Source: Zygnema cylindricum
Taxonomy: Eukaryota > Streptophyta > Zygnematophyceae > Zygnematales > Zygnemataceae
DNA: 64,000 bases
Direction: 5' to 3'
NCBI GenBank assembly: GCA_037447655.1
Contig: JBBHKE010000536.1
Coordinates: 178,576 to 242,575, forward strand
Shown here: one piece after another, positions 33,467-44,118 of the stretch
Position numbering within the stretch: the stretch's first letter is position 1
Layout of the letters: the number at the start of each line of letters is the position of its first letter
Position numbers and translations under genes: made by a program
The notes under the pieces: model-generated
Database searches by the model: none
Seen by the model: the letters and a program-made list of their open reading frames with translations, nothing else
What the model was told of the DNA's origin: nothing

Positions 33467-33663
33467 ATTTTGTATTTTCGTCTCTTAAAACATTTTTTCT
33501 CCGTACACACTTGTTGGATTTTGGATCTGACGGTGGAGATAGAATGGTAAGATTCTCAGCTTCCGGTCGGCGGTCTCAAATTGAAAATTGGACAGGTGTG
33601 TACGGAGAAAATATATTTTAACTGCTGAAAAAAATATTAACCCTAATAGCGATACAAGTTGTA
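33467..33663. mobile_element. MITE family M2, copy 2 (left end truncated)
   Basis: It retains the internal TTTCTCCGTACACACTTGT and its inverted partner ending TGTGTACGGAGAAAA, and the right terminus CTAATAGCGATACAAGTTGTA. The left terminus is replaced by sequence continuous with the duplicated segment. Confidence 0.6.
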
Positions 33664-35347
33664 CGGCACAATTAGAATCACATCGCCAATTGGATGTTGA
33701 CTGATAAGCGGATTTCCCCCTCGCGCCGTCGACAATGGCATTGGCCGTACAGATCTGGTTTCAACAGTGCCACGGACAAAAAAAATAAACAGGATTCTGT
33801 TCCACAAATTGCGGAAATGGTTTAACAATGGTTTGCCTCGTTCGTAGAGATGCGCATCCCGTAGGGTTAGCATCGTACGGTCGTCATCGCGCTAAGCACG
33901 CGTCATTAATTAGGGTTCTGACGTCATCACAAATATCTTTGGTCCTTGTACTAGAGAGTAGTCGAAAGGTCGTCGCATTTATGGGAGTGTAAATAATTAA
34001 ATATGTGAAAGTCAACGGGAGGAAGTGCGTGGTAGATAATAAGACAAACGACGAAGGCTTACCTTTTTTTTTTAAGTCAACGAGGGAAACCTATATGGAC
34101 AATGGTCAAACTGCCCGCCAATGGAAACTGAAAAAAATATTGGACAAAAAAAATGAAAATATAAATTCGACAGTTGTGATAGGGCGACAATACTAGCGGG
34201 AAAAAGTTTTTTACGCTCGATTTTTTTCGCTTGTCAAAAAGGTACATTAATGTACGGCAGACACGTGGAACACGAGCAGCCGACATAGATGTACTATTTT
34301 GATATTTTCTTTCGTAGAGTTCCGCAGAAGCCACACTAATTGTTTTTCTTTTGAATACGCGAGAAAAATTGAGACGCTTAAATATTTAATCTCTTTAAAC
34401 TTGTTTGACACGTGTCACTACAGAACTATTTTTTATATATGTGTCTTTGTGGTAAAAAACTAAAAATTATACGAACCAAGATTCTATTTGTACGACGGGG
34501 AGCGTCTGTACGATAAGTGCCATAGTACTGTACTCATTATTTTGTCTCGTTATAGGAATATCTGTGTTTAAAACATTTTCCTTTTATTTTGGCACTTTCC
34601 CCGTTGATAAAGTCTTCCCCCTCAAATTAATGTTAGCCCTTGATGACGTCATCGCTACGTCGCTTCAAGGGCTCTTGCACACTAATAATGTGTGCCGTCG
34701 CCCTCTCTGCCGAACATACTGACGTGTCACACGCTGAATCTAAATCGATTTCGTGCGGTTGACGGTCAACGACAAAAGTATCGCAAGAAGCCAAGAAGGC
34801 AAATCTGGAGGTAGAAGGATTTGACAAATCCGGAGGATCCTGTATTCGTGTCTTTATAAATATGACCATCAACGTGGCATGCTTTCGGCCGTCGAGAAAA
34901 CATACTGGTCCAAGAAACGTACGACCGTCGATGTGACACGCTTTCGGCCGTGGAGAAATATTATTGGTTGACGGAACGTCCCCGAAAGTTTTAGTGTGAA
35001 CGCAACGGCCTTTTCGAGAAGTTCCTTTGGTAACAGGGTCTCGATTCGCGTGTTTTTGCCGCCCAGGTTATATCTGCAATGATTGCGAAAGATTTGTCAG
35101 CGACAAGGACAGAAGAGTTTTTAACCTTTTAGGGTGAAGTTCCATCAAGCGAAAAGTGGCGTTTCTAACAGAAATCCGCGACTCTCCGTACCAGTTCGTA
35201 CCGCCTATTTTGTTTTTATAAGAAAACCAACATTACAGAGAATCTTGCCGATACTCTCCGGAGGTCTTGGAGGTAATACTGGCCGTCGGATGTTCATCTG
35301 CGATGAGTTCGCTTCAATTTTCTCTGTTAGACTCAACCCACCTCGAC
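33664..35347. other. non-coding DNA, no supported gene
   Basis: Open frames are short and unrecognised. Between 34875 and 34960 a CGTGGCATGCTTTCGGCCGT-like segment is repeated (GTGACACGCTTTCGGCCGT), a 2-unit direct repeat of about 63 bp. 35056-35131 recurs at 36053-36129 (CAGGTTA, GATCTGCAATGATT and GCGACAAGGACA words). Confidence 0.45.
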
Positions 35348-36049
35348 GGTTTGGTGACATTGTGACGTCACGCTCACTTGTGACAACGTCGACGTCACTG
35401 ATTCAAGAACTTAACGCCGTGGTTTCCCGATTTCGTTTTTTCTACTTTTCCCATTCGACTTGCCATTATAAAAAAACCTAAATATTGTCAACAAAAATAT
35501 TTTTAAAAGATCTTTCATTTTATATCAATATTTTCGTGTCTCATTCTAAAAAGTGTGAGATAAAAGTGATAGTGTGAGAGGGAGAGGGGAAGAGGCAACG
35601 ACGGCGAAAAATCATCCAAAGGACCCATAAAGAAAGTGGAGGTCCGAGACCCCTGCAAATTGTTTTCCGTACATGCGCGTGACGGCCACGGAGAAAAATA
35701 GCGAGGACTCTCCCCATTCCAAAAAAAAATGCTCTCGTGTGGCGCGTGCGTGGGTCGTTTTTCATTCGCTGTTTGGGCGATACTTTATCTAAAATCACCC
35801 CCTCGAGGTGATTTTTGGATGAAGTTTTTTTTTGGGCTGGATTCTCTTGCCCGTGGGTCGAAAAGGGGAAAACGCCAAAATGCGTTCACATGAAGACAAA
35901 CAAGCCGTACATCCAAAGTATGAATTGACGTTCACTATACTTTGGTAAACATGATTTTATTGTAGGGCTAAAGTTTTTGTCAAAGTTCCTTGAATTTTAG
36001 GGCAAAAAGACAAAGAAAAGTAGATACTTTAACACATGGGGACGTACCC
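35348..36049. repeat. 0.7-kb duplicated segment, copy 2
   Basis: Direct-oriented copy of 32762-33460. It preserves the AAAATCACC/GGTGATTTT hairpin exactly (35791-35815). The flanks differ from those of copy 1, so the unit boundaries near GTTTGGTGA and GGGGACRTACCC are probably real. Confidence 0.8.
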
Positions 36050-36292
36050 TTATTTGCCGCACAGGTTAGATCTGCAATGATTACGAAAGATTTGACAGCG
36101 ACAAGGACAAAAGAATTTTTAACCTTTTATTATATTTATTAGTTTTTATGAGTTTTGATGTGTTTTCCAGGATTTTTTCAGTCCTTTCACACTAAAGCCT
36201 TCCACATTTTTGTCCGCTTGTTTTAAGAATTAACACGAGGCCCAATACACCGCGAATCGCTATTAGTGTTAATGTATTATTTGCCACTGAAT

Positions 36293-36725
36293 CATAGTTC
36301 AAAAGTAGGTGAAAGTAGGCCCATACAATATGCCTATTGTACGTAAAACATTCAATATGGCCTTAAGACCCATGCTGTATTGGTTGCAAAATGAAAAAAA
36401 ATAGTAATAAGGTTGAGTAGCACATCGACCGATTAGAGAATTAAACGTCATGTCTAAATTTTAAAAAAAATTTGGAAAAAAAAATATTTTCCGTGAGTTT
36501 TGAGGTATTTTTTGTTTAAACCGTCAGATTTGGACGATCGGACGGTCGCTGATCAAAGTAGCGATATAAGAAGATCACAGCCCAAAACACAACTTACGAT
36601 AAGACTTCAGTCTGTTTTTTTTTTCCGGGTTTTTTTTCCCGCGGAATGTCATCCTACGCCGTGTCAGTTCGCTTAAAAAATTCGTCTGGCGGCGTGTGCT
36701 GTACTATGATGATACGTCAGATTCG
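36293..36725. mobile_element. MITE family M1, copy 3, left part (split by element B)
   Basis: It starts CATAGTTCAAAAGTAGG and shares the family interior to about 36605. It then runs into element B at 36726. The right terminus lies beyond B at 40781-40797. Bases 36721-36725 (ATTCG) are the B target duplication. Confidence 0.7.
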
Positions 36726-37910
36726 TGTTGTCCATAGCCATTTCTAGCCATGGATTCACCCTCGGAAGCACCACAGACTACCCCAAAAACAGCCTACTTT
36801 GGATACACACAGAATTCAACAGAATTAACACAATAACCTGAAACTACACTTACAGATAGTATATAGGCTATAGAATAACCTCACAAAGTTTCAGACAAAA
36901 ATAATAATCAGAGTGATCACATCATCTAGTCAAAGTTGCAGAAAAACAGTCTGCCAGAACTTTGATTAAACAGACTAACTTCACAATAAAGTAAAACACA
37001 GACCAGGCACACAATAGACCTGCAAATCTGTGATAATATTAAAAATACAAAGAGGAACACACATGCAGAATTTCAGATAATTCTGACATCAGATCTGAGA
37101 GCAATACTCAGACAAAATTACCAAAAATGATCATAAACAGTTTTTGGTACAGAAAGTTCCTATGCCCTGAAATGACTAAGTTCTACAATATATACACTCA
37201 GGCTTACTACTAAATGTACGGAGGCATACCAGCCGTACGTAATTTACCATCTACTTAAATTAATGTGAGTATACTTGAATAATTCAAGGTATGTCAGAAA
37301 ATGTAATTCTACACTAATAATTAATGCACAAAAAGACAAAACAATGTTAAATCAAAATGTTTACACCGACGCTTCCATAAAATCCGCGTACTGAGTATCA
37401 ACTTGATTATTCACTCGTGGACGAAACCACGTATTGAACCGACATCACATACGTACGGTTCACTTGATACCACGTCATCAAAATTGCGATTCCTTGAAAA
37501 ATATCGGCGGACGCCGTCCGCCCTCCAAATGTACCATGACCCACTTGCCGAAATTAAACCGTACCTTCAAAATCTTTTCCGTACTGAACATGCGTCTTTT
37601 GCATTAAATGAGCGTGTCGCAAATGAAGTACACCTGTCTAAATAAGACGCTCCGTACCGGCGGCGTACATATTCAACATTTCGTACATTTCACAACGGAT
37701 CGCTTCGCGATCCGCCGTCCATTTGCAAACGTATTCCGAGCCACTCAATTACTATTTCGTTCGTCCCAGAACAATATATCTGTATGTTCACTCCCCCAAT
37801 CCGCGAATCCATTCGAACCTCCACAGTAAATTCATTTAACAAATTACGCACGAAACGTCGCGTGCGCACAAAGTGTGTAGTACGCACGAAACTAAGTTTT
37901 CAAAACAACA
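36726..37910 (-). repeat. 3' LTR of element B
   Basis: In element sense it begins TGTTGTTTTGAAAAC. Its first half is related to the element C LTR: AGTTTCGTGCG, GATTGGGGGAGT, ATTGAGTGGC and the hairpin at 37697-37713. Later parts differ. Open frames at 37403-37645 and 37608-37829 are LTR sequence and not genes. Confidence 0.94.
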
Positions 37911-37921
37911 CTCCCCCGAAA
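37911..37921 (-). other. polypurine tract of element B
   Basis: In element sense TTTCGGGGGAG lies directly before the 3' LTR. The same tract occurs in element C (CTTCGGGGGAG), supporting a shared origin of the 3' regions. Confidence 0.75.
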
Positions 37922-38226
37922 ATTTAGTTTCGTGCACCCATAGTAAAATATACCGCGTTTGAAATGTAACTGTACATTTCGTTCAAATGTCACCACTGCT
38001 TCCGCTGACGTCACCACTGTTTCCGCTGACGTCACCACTGCTCCCACTGCCTGCTGCCATGTCTTCCAAAATCCTTCCTTCTTAAACACACCATTGCTTC
38101 CACTACCTCTTTCTAGGTCTTCAAAAGTAAAAACTTTCCTTCTCACACAATTTCAAAATTCAAAGTTTTAAATTGGAAATTCCTCAAAAAGATTACTTAA
38201 TGTAAAAGATAGTCACTTCTCTAAAA

Positions 38227-39510
38227 TTATTTTTCACGATGCTTTCTTTTGACCATTTTCTGCACATGTTTTCTTCTACGGCTTATCCTTTGACTTCTAC
38301 TTCTTTTCTTTGCTTTCTTAATAAATTTTGGTATTTTCTCAATTTTTGAACATTTGTTTTCTTTTCCAATATTATAATCTTCCTCTCCTACTTCAATTTT
38401 CTGAGCACTTTTTCTCTCTCTCTCTTTAGGTACAGTAATCTCCTCATGCAAATTATTTTCAGTTTCCACTTCCAATTGACCGTCACTCTCTCCAGCTATC
38501 CTCACTACATTAACCTCTTCTTCCTGTAAATCTTTTTCACTCACCAATCTGTCGTCGGAAAAATTGACAGAAACCAGATCATTGTCTGTCACCTCTTCCT
38601 CTTTCTCCACTCCATTTTCAGTGACACCAAATTTTTCTCTTCCTTCCTCATTTTCCATATTTAGAAAAACAACAGTCGGCAAGTATACAAATTTATCGAC
38701 TGGAAGTGTATCCTTTCGTGTGGGGGGTCGAACTCGATCGTCATCCCATCCGTTTCTGAAATTTCCTATGACACATGCACTTTTATATAATGGACATACT
38801 CTAAAAGTATGTCCTAAATCATTACAGTAAAAGCAATTTTCTGATTTGCAACTTTTTCTATTTTTCTGAAACTGTGATCTAACACCTTCAAAATCCCCCC
38901 TATCCTTTAAAGCCTTTTTATCATCTACTACATCCAAAACAAATCTGATTGCTAATGGTAAGTTCCAATCCTTTTTATCAACTTGGTTTAATCTATCAAA
39001 CGCACACCTATATTCCTTAGGTAATCCTTTCATTAAAATGAGAGCCTTTTGAACATTCGTAAAATTTCCTCCTGCAATATCATTTTCTGCAAACAATCTT
39101 TGCAAACTAAGGCAATATTTCAACACACTACCTCCAACATACTTATACTCAAATATTTTTGTAGCACTAATCATCCAGTGATACACAGAAGTCTTTTGAT
39201 AAATACGTTGCAACCACTTCCACAATTCAGCTGCACTCTTCACATCAAGGTAACTCATTACAATTTCCTCAGTCATAGATAGCTTGATGATCCTCAAGCA
39301 CTCCAGGTTTTTCTCCTCCCATTCAGCCGATGTTTCGACACATGTCCCATCCACCACATCCATAAGCTCCCTCAACTTGAAGTAGCTCTCCATAATACTC
39401 CTCCAACAATAATATTCAGTTCCATCAAATATGGGTAAATACGATTCATCCAGTATGGGTAGCCATGGGCGTGGGCCCATAACCTGTTGTCCATAGCCAT
39501 TTCTAGCCAT
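38227..39510 (-). CDS. copia-type Gag protein of element B (427 aa)
   Basis: The N-terminal half matches copia gag: LPIFDGTEYYCWRSIMESYF at residues 25-44, then a helical region with ELWKWLQRIY (95-104). A CCHC knuckle CFYCNDLGHTFRVC at 226-239 should bind RNA. The C-terminal third is acidic (residues 285-375) and ends in a strongly basic tail with several KKRSR/RRRK clusters that may bind nucleic acid or direct nuclear import. It stops without entering protease. The first ATG is in the LTR (39510). An in-frame ATG in the PBS (residue 11) gives MGPRPWLP, the same phase as element A. Probable role: package the element's own RNA. Confidence 0.9.
   Translation of the reverse strand: MARNGYGQQVMGPRPWLPILDESYLPIFDGTEYYCWRSIMESYFKLRELMDVVDGTCVETSAEWEEKNLECLRIIKLSMTEEIVMSYLDVKSAAELWKWLQRIYQKTSVYHWMISATKIFEYKYVGGSVLKYCLSLQRLFAENDIAGGNFTNVQKALILMKGLPKEYRCAFDRLNQVDKKDWNLPLAIRFVLDVVDDKKALKDRGDFEGVRSQFQKNRKSCKSENCFYCNDLGHTFRVCPLYKSACVIGNFRNGWDDDRVRPPTRKDTLPVDKFVYLPTVVFLNMENEEGREKFGVTENGVEKEEEVTDNDLVSVNFSDDRLVSEKDLQEEEVNVVRIAGESDGQLEVETENNLHEEITVPKERERKSAQKIEVGEEDYNIGKENKCSKIEKIPKFIKKAKKRSRSQRISRRRKHVQKMVKRKHREK
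39471..39484 (-). other. PBS of element B, matching the initiator tRNA-Met anticodon arm
   Basis: The plus strand GTGGGCCCATAACC abuts the 5' LTR and matches 14 bases of the tRNA anticodon arm. This is the same primer choice as in copia elements A, E1 and D, though its LTR resembles that of C, which has a 3'-end PBS. Confidence 0.8.
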
Positions 39511-40669
39511 GGATTCACCCTCGGAAGCACCACAGACTACCCCAAAAACAGCCTACTTTGGATACACACAGAATTCAACAGAATTAACACAATAACCTGA
39601 AACTACACTTACAGATAGTATATAGGCTATAGAATAACCTCACAAAGTTTCAGACAAAAATAATAATCAGAGTGATCACATCATCTAGTCAAAGTTGCAG
39701 AAAAACAGTCTGCCAGAACTTTGATTAAACAGACTAACTTCACAATAAAGTAAAACACAGACCAGGCACACAATAGACCTGCAAATCTGTGATAATATTA
39801 AAAATACAAAGAGGAACACACATGCAGAATTTCAGATAATTCTGACATCAGATCTGAGAGCAATACTCAGACAAAATTACCAAAAATGATCATAAACAGT
39901 TTTTGGTACAGAAAGTTCCTATGCCCTGAAATGACTAAGTTCTACAATATATACACTCAGGCTTACTACTAAATGTACGGAGGCATACCAGCCGTACGTA
40001 ATTTACCATCTACTTAAATTAATGTGAGTATACTTGAATAATTCAAGGTATGTCAGAAAATGTAATTCTACACTAATAATTAATGCACAAAAAGACAAAA
40101 CAATGTTAAATCAAAATGTTTACACCGACGCTTCCATAAAATCCGCGTACTGAGTATCAACTTGATTATTCACTCGTGGACGAAACCACGTATTGAACCG
40201 ACATCACATACGTACGGTTCACTTGATACCACGTCATCAAAATTGCGATTCCTTGAAAAATATCGGCGGACGCCGTCCGCCCTCCAAATGTACCATGACC
40301 CACTTGCCGAAATTAAACCGTACCTTCAAAATCTTTTCCGTACTGAACATGCGTCTTTTGCATTAAATGAGCGTGTCGCAAATGAAGTACACCTGTCTAA
40401 ATAAGACGCTCCGTACCGGCGGCGTACATATTCAACATTTCGTACATTTCACAACGGATCGCTTCGCGATCCGCCGTCCATTTGCAAACGTATTCCGAGC
40501 CACTCAATTACTATTTCGTTCGTCCCAGAACAATATATCTGTATGTTCACTCCCCCAATCCGCGAATCCATTCGAACCTCCACAGTAAATTCATTTAACA
40601 AATTACGCACGAAACGTCGCGTGCGCACAAAGTGTGTAGTACGCACGAAACTAAGTTTTCAAAACAACA
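39485..40669 (-). repeat. 5' LTR of element B
   Basis: 1185 bp, apparently identical to 36726-37910. It contains the hairpin at 40456-40472. The last 26 bp in element sense are translated as the first residues of the gag frame if the upstream ATG is used. Confidence 0.94.
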
Positions 40670-40797
40670 ATTCGTACGTTCGTACAAGAGTGTGCACAAT
40701 GCACACACATACAGTATGCCTACTCTACGCGAGTTTTGTGCCAAGTTTTGTGCGCCTACCAAAGGCCTACCATAAAAACGCCTACTTTTGAACTATG
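40670..40797. mobile_element. MITE family M1, copy 3, right part
   Basis: It follows the second ATTCG. It ends with CGCCTACTTTTGAACTATG at 40797. Joined to 36293-36725 it gives a single M1 copy about 556 bp long with an atypical centre. Confidence 0.65.
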
Positions 40798-40980
40798 CGT
40801 GGAATACATCTTTTCTCCGTACACACTTGTCCGATTGTGATTTGACGGTGGCTATTGAAAGGTAAAATTCTTAGCTCTGGATTGACGGTCTCAAATTGAA
40901 AATTGGACAAATGTGTACGGAGAAAAGATGTTTTAAGTGGCTAAAAAAATATTTACACTAATAGCGATACACGGTGTGCA
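40798..40980. mobile_element. MITE family M2, copy 3 (left end missing)
   Basis: It has the internal TTTTCTCCGTACACACTTGT and inverted ATGTGTACGGAGAAAAG pair, and the right terminus CTAATAGCGATACACGGTG. It directly adjoins the right end of M1 copy 3. Confidence 0.6.
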
Positions 40981-41202
40981 TGACGTATTGCGAGACCGAT
41001 ATATCGATAAAAGAATCGGAACTATGCAAACATACTCTTTTTCTTCATTTTTGGAGTCGCAGGATAAATTTCGTTTGATAGAAACTGTCGCACTGCGACT
41101 CTTCCAGCGACGTCTGGAACATTTCATTTGGCCTATACGTCCGTACCATTATGGACCCGTACGATGGAGAGTCGCTCATATAACCTAGAGGCTACAGTAC
41201 AG

Positions 41203-41423
41203 TACACCGCCAATCGTTATTAGCGTGTAAGTTTTTTTAGCGTATACGAATAATTAGCGTGGTTTACGCTAATTGGGAATTTGGAAATTTTCGAAGAAAT
41301 CGTCTATTCTAATTAGGAATTAGGGTTTTTTTTAAATAGTGTGGATAATTCTATTTGAGAATAAAATAAAAAAAAAGCGGGACGGAATTAGCGTACACAA
41401 CGCTAATAACGATTGGCGGTGTA
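41203..41423. mobile_element. MITE family M3 with perfect 24-bp terminal inverted repeats
   Basis: 41203-41226 and 41400-41423 are exact inverted copies beginning TACACCGCCAATCG. The 221-bp element is AT-rich and carries further GCGTATAC and TACGCTAATT inverted words. It is non-coding. The termini resemble those of M2 (TACACCG...ATCGCTATTAG), suggesting related families, perhaps with a TA target. Confidence 0.8.
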
Positions 41424-42189
41424 CTGAAGCCAATAGCCCGTATTTCTCTGAACCCGTAAGGATCTGGCAGAATCATATCCCTACTAGTGATATTTATTTT
41501 TGGCCACTTAAAAAAATTAAAGCCTTATAGCCGTGCACACATGGCCGATTTTCGATTGTACGGAACAGTACGGAAGGAAATTCATTAACGATTTTTTGCG
41601 ATTTGATCAAAAGGTTCAATGCGTTTGTTACGTATAATTCGTCACGTACGGTACGTTCGCACTAATCGCCGTGAACAACTATGGTCTTAAGGGTATATTG
41701 TATTTTTTGCGTACAATAGGCATATTGTATGGGCGACTTTCACCTACTTTTGAACTATGGGACATACCCTTACTCCTCTAAGGTAACGCCGACCGATTAA
41801 TAATGTACGGATAACTAATGTACGGATCAATAATGTCCACTCTTCTGACGAACATCACGTGACAACAACACTTTCAGGTAAAGTCGCACATGTCGTGTTT
41901 AATGCGATTTGTCGTATATATCTACTTGTCCGTACGATGAGCTCTGCCGTATATCCACTCTCCTGTGCAAGATCGAGCAAACCCTAAAAGACAATTAGCG
42001 CATGCGCGGTATATTATCCCGTGCCCGTGCTTAATATTTGTCGTTTTGAGCAAAAAAATCTTCGATTTGTCGTGAAGTAGGAATGGCGTCGACGAAAAAC
42101 TCGACAATTTGGGACACCAAAAGTTTGGCTCCCAAGATTTTAGGTGCAACATCACACGTGCGAAATCTCTTTGTACAAAGTGTCAATTT
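41424..42189. other. non-coding DNA with a short M1 remnant
   Basis: 41707-41759 is the left end of an M1 element in reverse (GTACAATAGGCATATTGTATGGGCG...TTTGAACTATG), about 50-70 bp. The rest has repeated TAATGTACGGAT words at 41803-41834 and no credible gene. Confidence 0.5.
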
Positions 42190-43375
42190 AGAGCGTTTTT
42201 CCATTAAGGGGGTCTCAGTAAACGTAAAAAATTCGTTTACTGAAGCCATCGTTGCATTGTGTCGGGTCATTAACCGACATTTTATTTGCGTGGCAAAACC
42301 TGATTGGTCCACGTAATAGATTAATAAGATTTTGGAAATCTTCAATGAATCTCTGAAAGGAAATTTTGACCACATATTTGTAATGGCGAAGGTAAAAAGT
42401 TACTCGTACGACGTATTGAATAAAATCTGTACGGGTGGACGAAACTTAAGATTTTTAAAAGCGTACGAAAATGTCAAAAGGGTTAGTGGATGGCAACAGA
42501 CGCGTGAAACAATATCCTCCGTCAAAGATTTTCTTGCGGCTTCCGGTGGCTTCGCATCCTCCCTGGTGGAAGGCACATGTCATGCGCGGTGTGTACAAAA
42601 GAGTCCGGATTTCAGTAGACAACGGCATTTTTCCCCTAATGGAACCTTACCCTTAGGAACCTTACCCTAAGGGTAAGGTTCCATTAGGGGAAAAATGTCG
42701 TTGTTTACTGAAAGCTGAACTCTTTCGTACAGTGCCGTACCAAAAAAATTAGAATGTCACAAAAACAAGCCTACTGTATGAGGGATTTGATTCTCCACGT
42801 TTATGGGCGTAAACGTGGACCGTCGGATGCATAATCGGATATTCCATCTTCTGACACTTTCAGTTCGCAACAAGTGACCCGGAGTAGGTCAATTCTAATT
42901 GCCTGAACGAATAGCATCGCGCCTCGTGGAAAAGTGATCAAATATCCACGACGACCGCGTGACCAGGTGGGTACACGTCGCGCATGACATGTGCCTTCCG
43001 CCAGGGAGGATGCGAAGCCACCGGAAGCCGCAAAAAAATATTTGACGGAGGATATTGTTTCACGCGTCTGTTGCCATCCACTAACCCTTTTGACATTTTC
43101 GTACGCTTTTGCAAATCTTAAGTTTCGTCCGCCCGTACCGATTTCATTCAATAAGTCGTACGAGTCACTTTTTACCTTCGCTGGTACAAATAAGTGGTCA
43201 CAATTCGCTGTCAGAGAGTCTTTAAAGATTTATAGAATCTTATTCATTTATTACGTGGACCAATCAAAGTTTTCCATACAAATAAAATGTCGGTTCTGAC
43301 CCGACACAATGGAACGATGGCTGCAGTAAACGAATTTTTGACGTTTACTGAGACCCCCTAATGGAAAAACGCTCT
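42190..43375. mobile_element. foldback element with roughly 400-bp inverted arms
   Basis: The left arm 42190-42590 and right arm 42975-43375 are inverted copies at high but imperfect identity, with outer ends AGAGCGTTTTTCCATTA and its complement. Open frames in the arms (42375-42031, 42332-42670, 42991-43299) are arm sequence and have no known domain. A clear TSD was not found. Long terminal inverted repeats would suit a Mutator-like or foldback transposon, which I cannot distinguish. Confidence 0.75.
42593..42730. repeat. near-perfect 138-bp hairpin inside the foldback element
   Basis: Arms of about 63 and 65 bp (42593-42655, 42666-42730) pair with only a few mismatches around a 10-nt loop GAACCTTACC. 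The innermost 29 bp on each side are fully complementary (CCCCTAATGG...CCTTAG). Its centre (42660) differs from that of the large arms (about 42783), so it is a separate palindrome. Transcribed, it would be a long hairpin RNA. Confidence 0.8.
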
Positions 43376-43964
43376 TAATGTAAGAGGAGCCGTACACTGG
43401 CGAGAAAAATCACACGTGTTGAGTTAACACGCTGCCACGACGACGACAAATCGATACACGCGTTCTCATCATTGCAGCCTCGAATCTGACGAGACGACGC
43501 CAAATTTTGTCGTTTCAGATTCTTAGGAAGATCAGCTCACCGTACAGCATGTACGAAAAAGAATGTACCGAATGTACGGATGTGTCGCTACAATGCCGCC
43601 AACTTGTACCAATCATTTCTGCGCCTTCTCCCTCCTTAAGTGGTCATAAAAGTATATGTAACGACGCATGTGCCGCTTATTCGACCGTACAGATTGTGTT
43701 GTACAGTACTGTATTTTTTTTGATATCGTGTACACCGTACAATCTATCAATCTCGCTGTTTTATCCTTTTCTAAGCGATATTCCGCGTGCCAGGTGTACT
43801 GTTTAATCCAAAAAGCTTACCAAGTAGAAGAAAGCGTCCCCAGCTCCTTTTTTTAGTCCGCGGAAAGGATACCGCCGTCTCTCTTCCCTTCCCTGCCCAC
43901 CTCCTTATAAAAGTCGCACTCTCTATTTACGAGACACTTTCTGAAGAACCTCTCCCACCACTCC
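43376..43964. other. non-coding DNA upstream of a GC-rich block
   Basis: No gene is supported. GTAC-containing words are frequent (GTACGAAAAAG, GAATGTACC, GTACAGTACTGTA). The base composition becomes GC-richer toward 43900. Confidence 0.4.
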
Positions 43965-44117
43965 CTCTCCCTCCCTCCCTCCCTCCCTCCCTCCCTCCCT
44001 CCCTCCCTCCCTCCCTCCCTCCCTCCCTCCCTCCCTCCTCCCTCTCCCTCCCTCCCTCCCTCCATCCATTCCCCCCCTTTTCCTTCCCTCCCTCCCTCCC
44101 TCCCTCCCTCCCTTCCT
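43965..44117. repeat. (CCCT)n microsatellite
   Basis: A nearly pure CCCT/CCTCC tract runs about 43965-44117 with small interruptions. Frames crossing it (43787-44209, 44260-43853, 44327-43923) encode PPSLPPSL or GREGG repeats and are artefacts. Confidence 0.95.
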
Positions 44118-44118
44118 C

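Larger units (their letters stand above)
36726..40669 (-). mobile_element. non-autonomous gag-only LTR retrotransposon (element B, TR-GAG type)
   Basis: It has two 1185-bp LTRs (36726-37910 and 39485-40669) at a constant offset of 2759 with no difference seen. The ends are TGTTGT/ACAACA with a perfect TSD ATTCG (36721-36725, 40670-40674). The 1574-bp internal region has a PBS, one gag frame and a polypurine tract but no protease, integrase or RT. Its mobility must depend on proteins from another element. Apparent LTR identity indicates recent insertion. Confidence 0.95.

Noticed and set aside
37403-37829. small plus-strand proteins duplicated at 40162-40588
   Set aside because: They lie in the two LTRs of element B and are identical only because the LTRs are.
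42332-42670. 112-codon frame partly mirrored at 43151-42801
   Set aside because: It is foldback arm sequence. The mirrored copy is the other arm, and no known domain is present.
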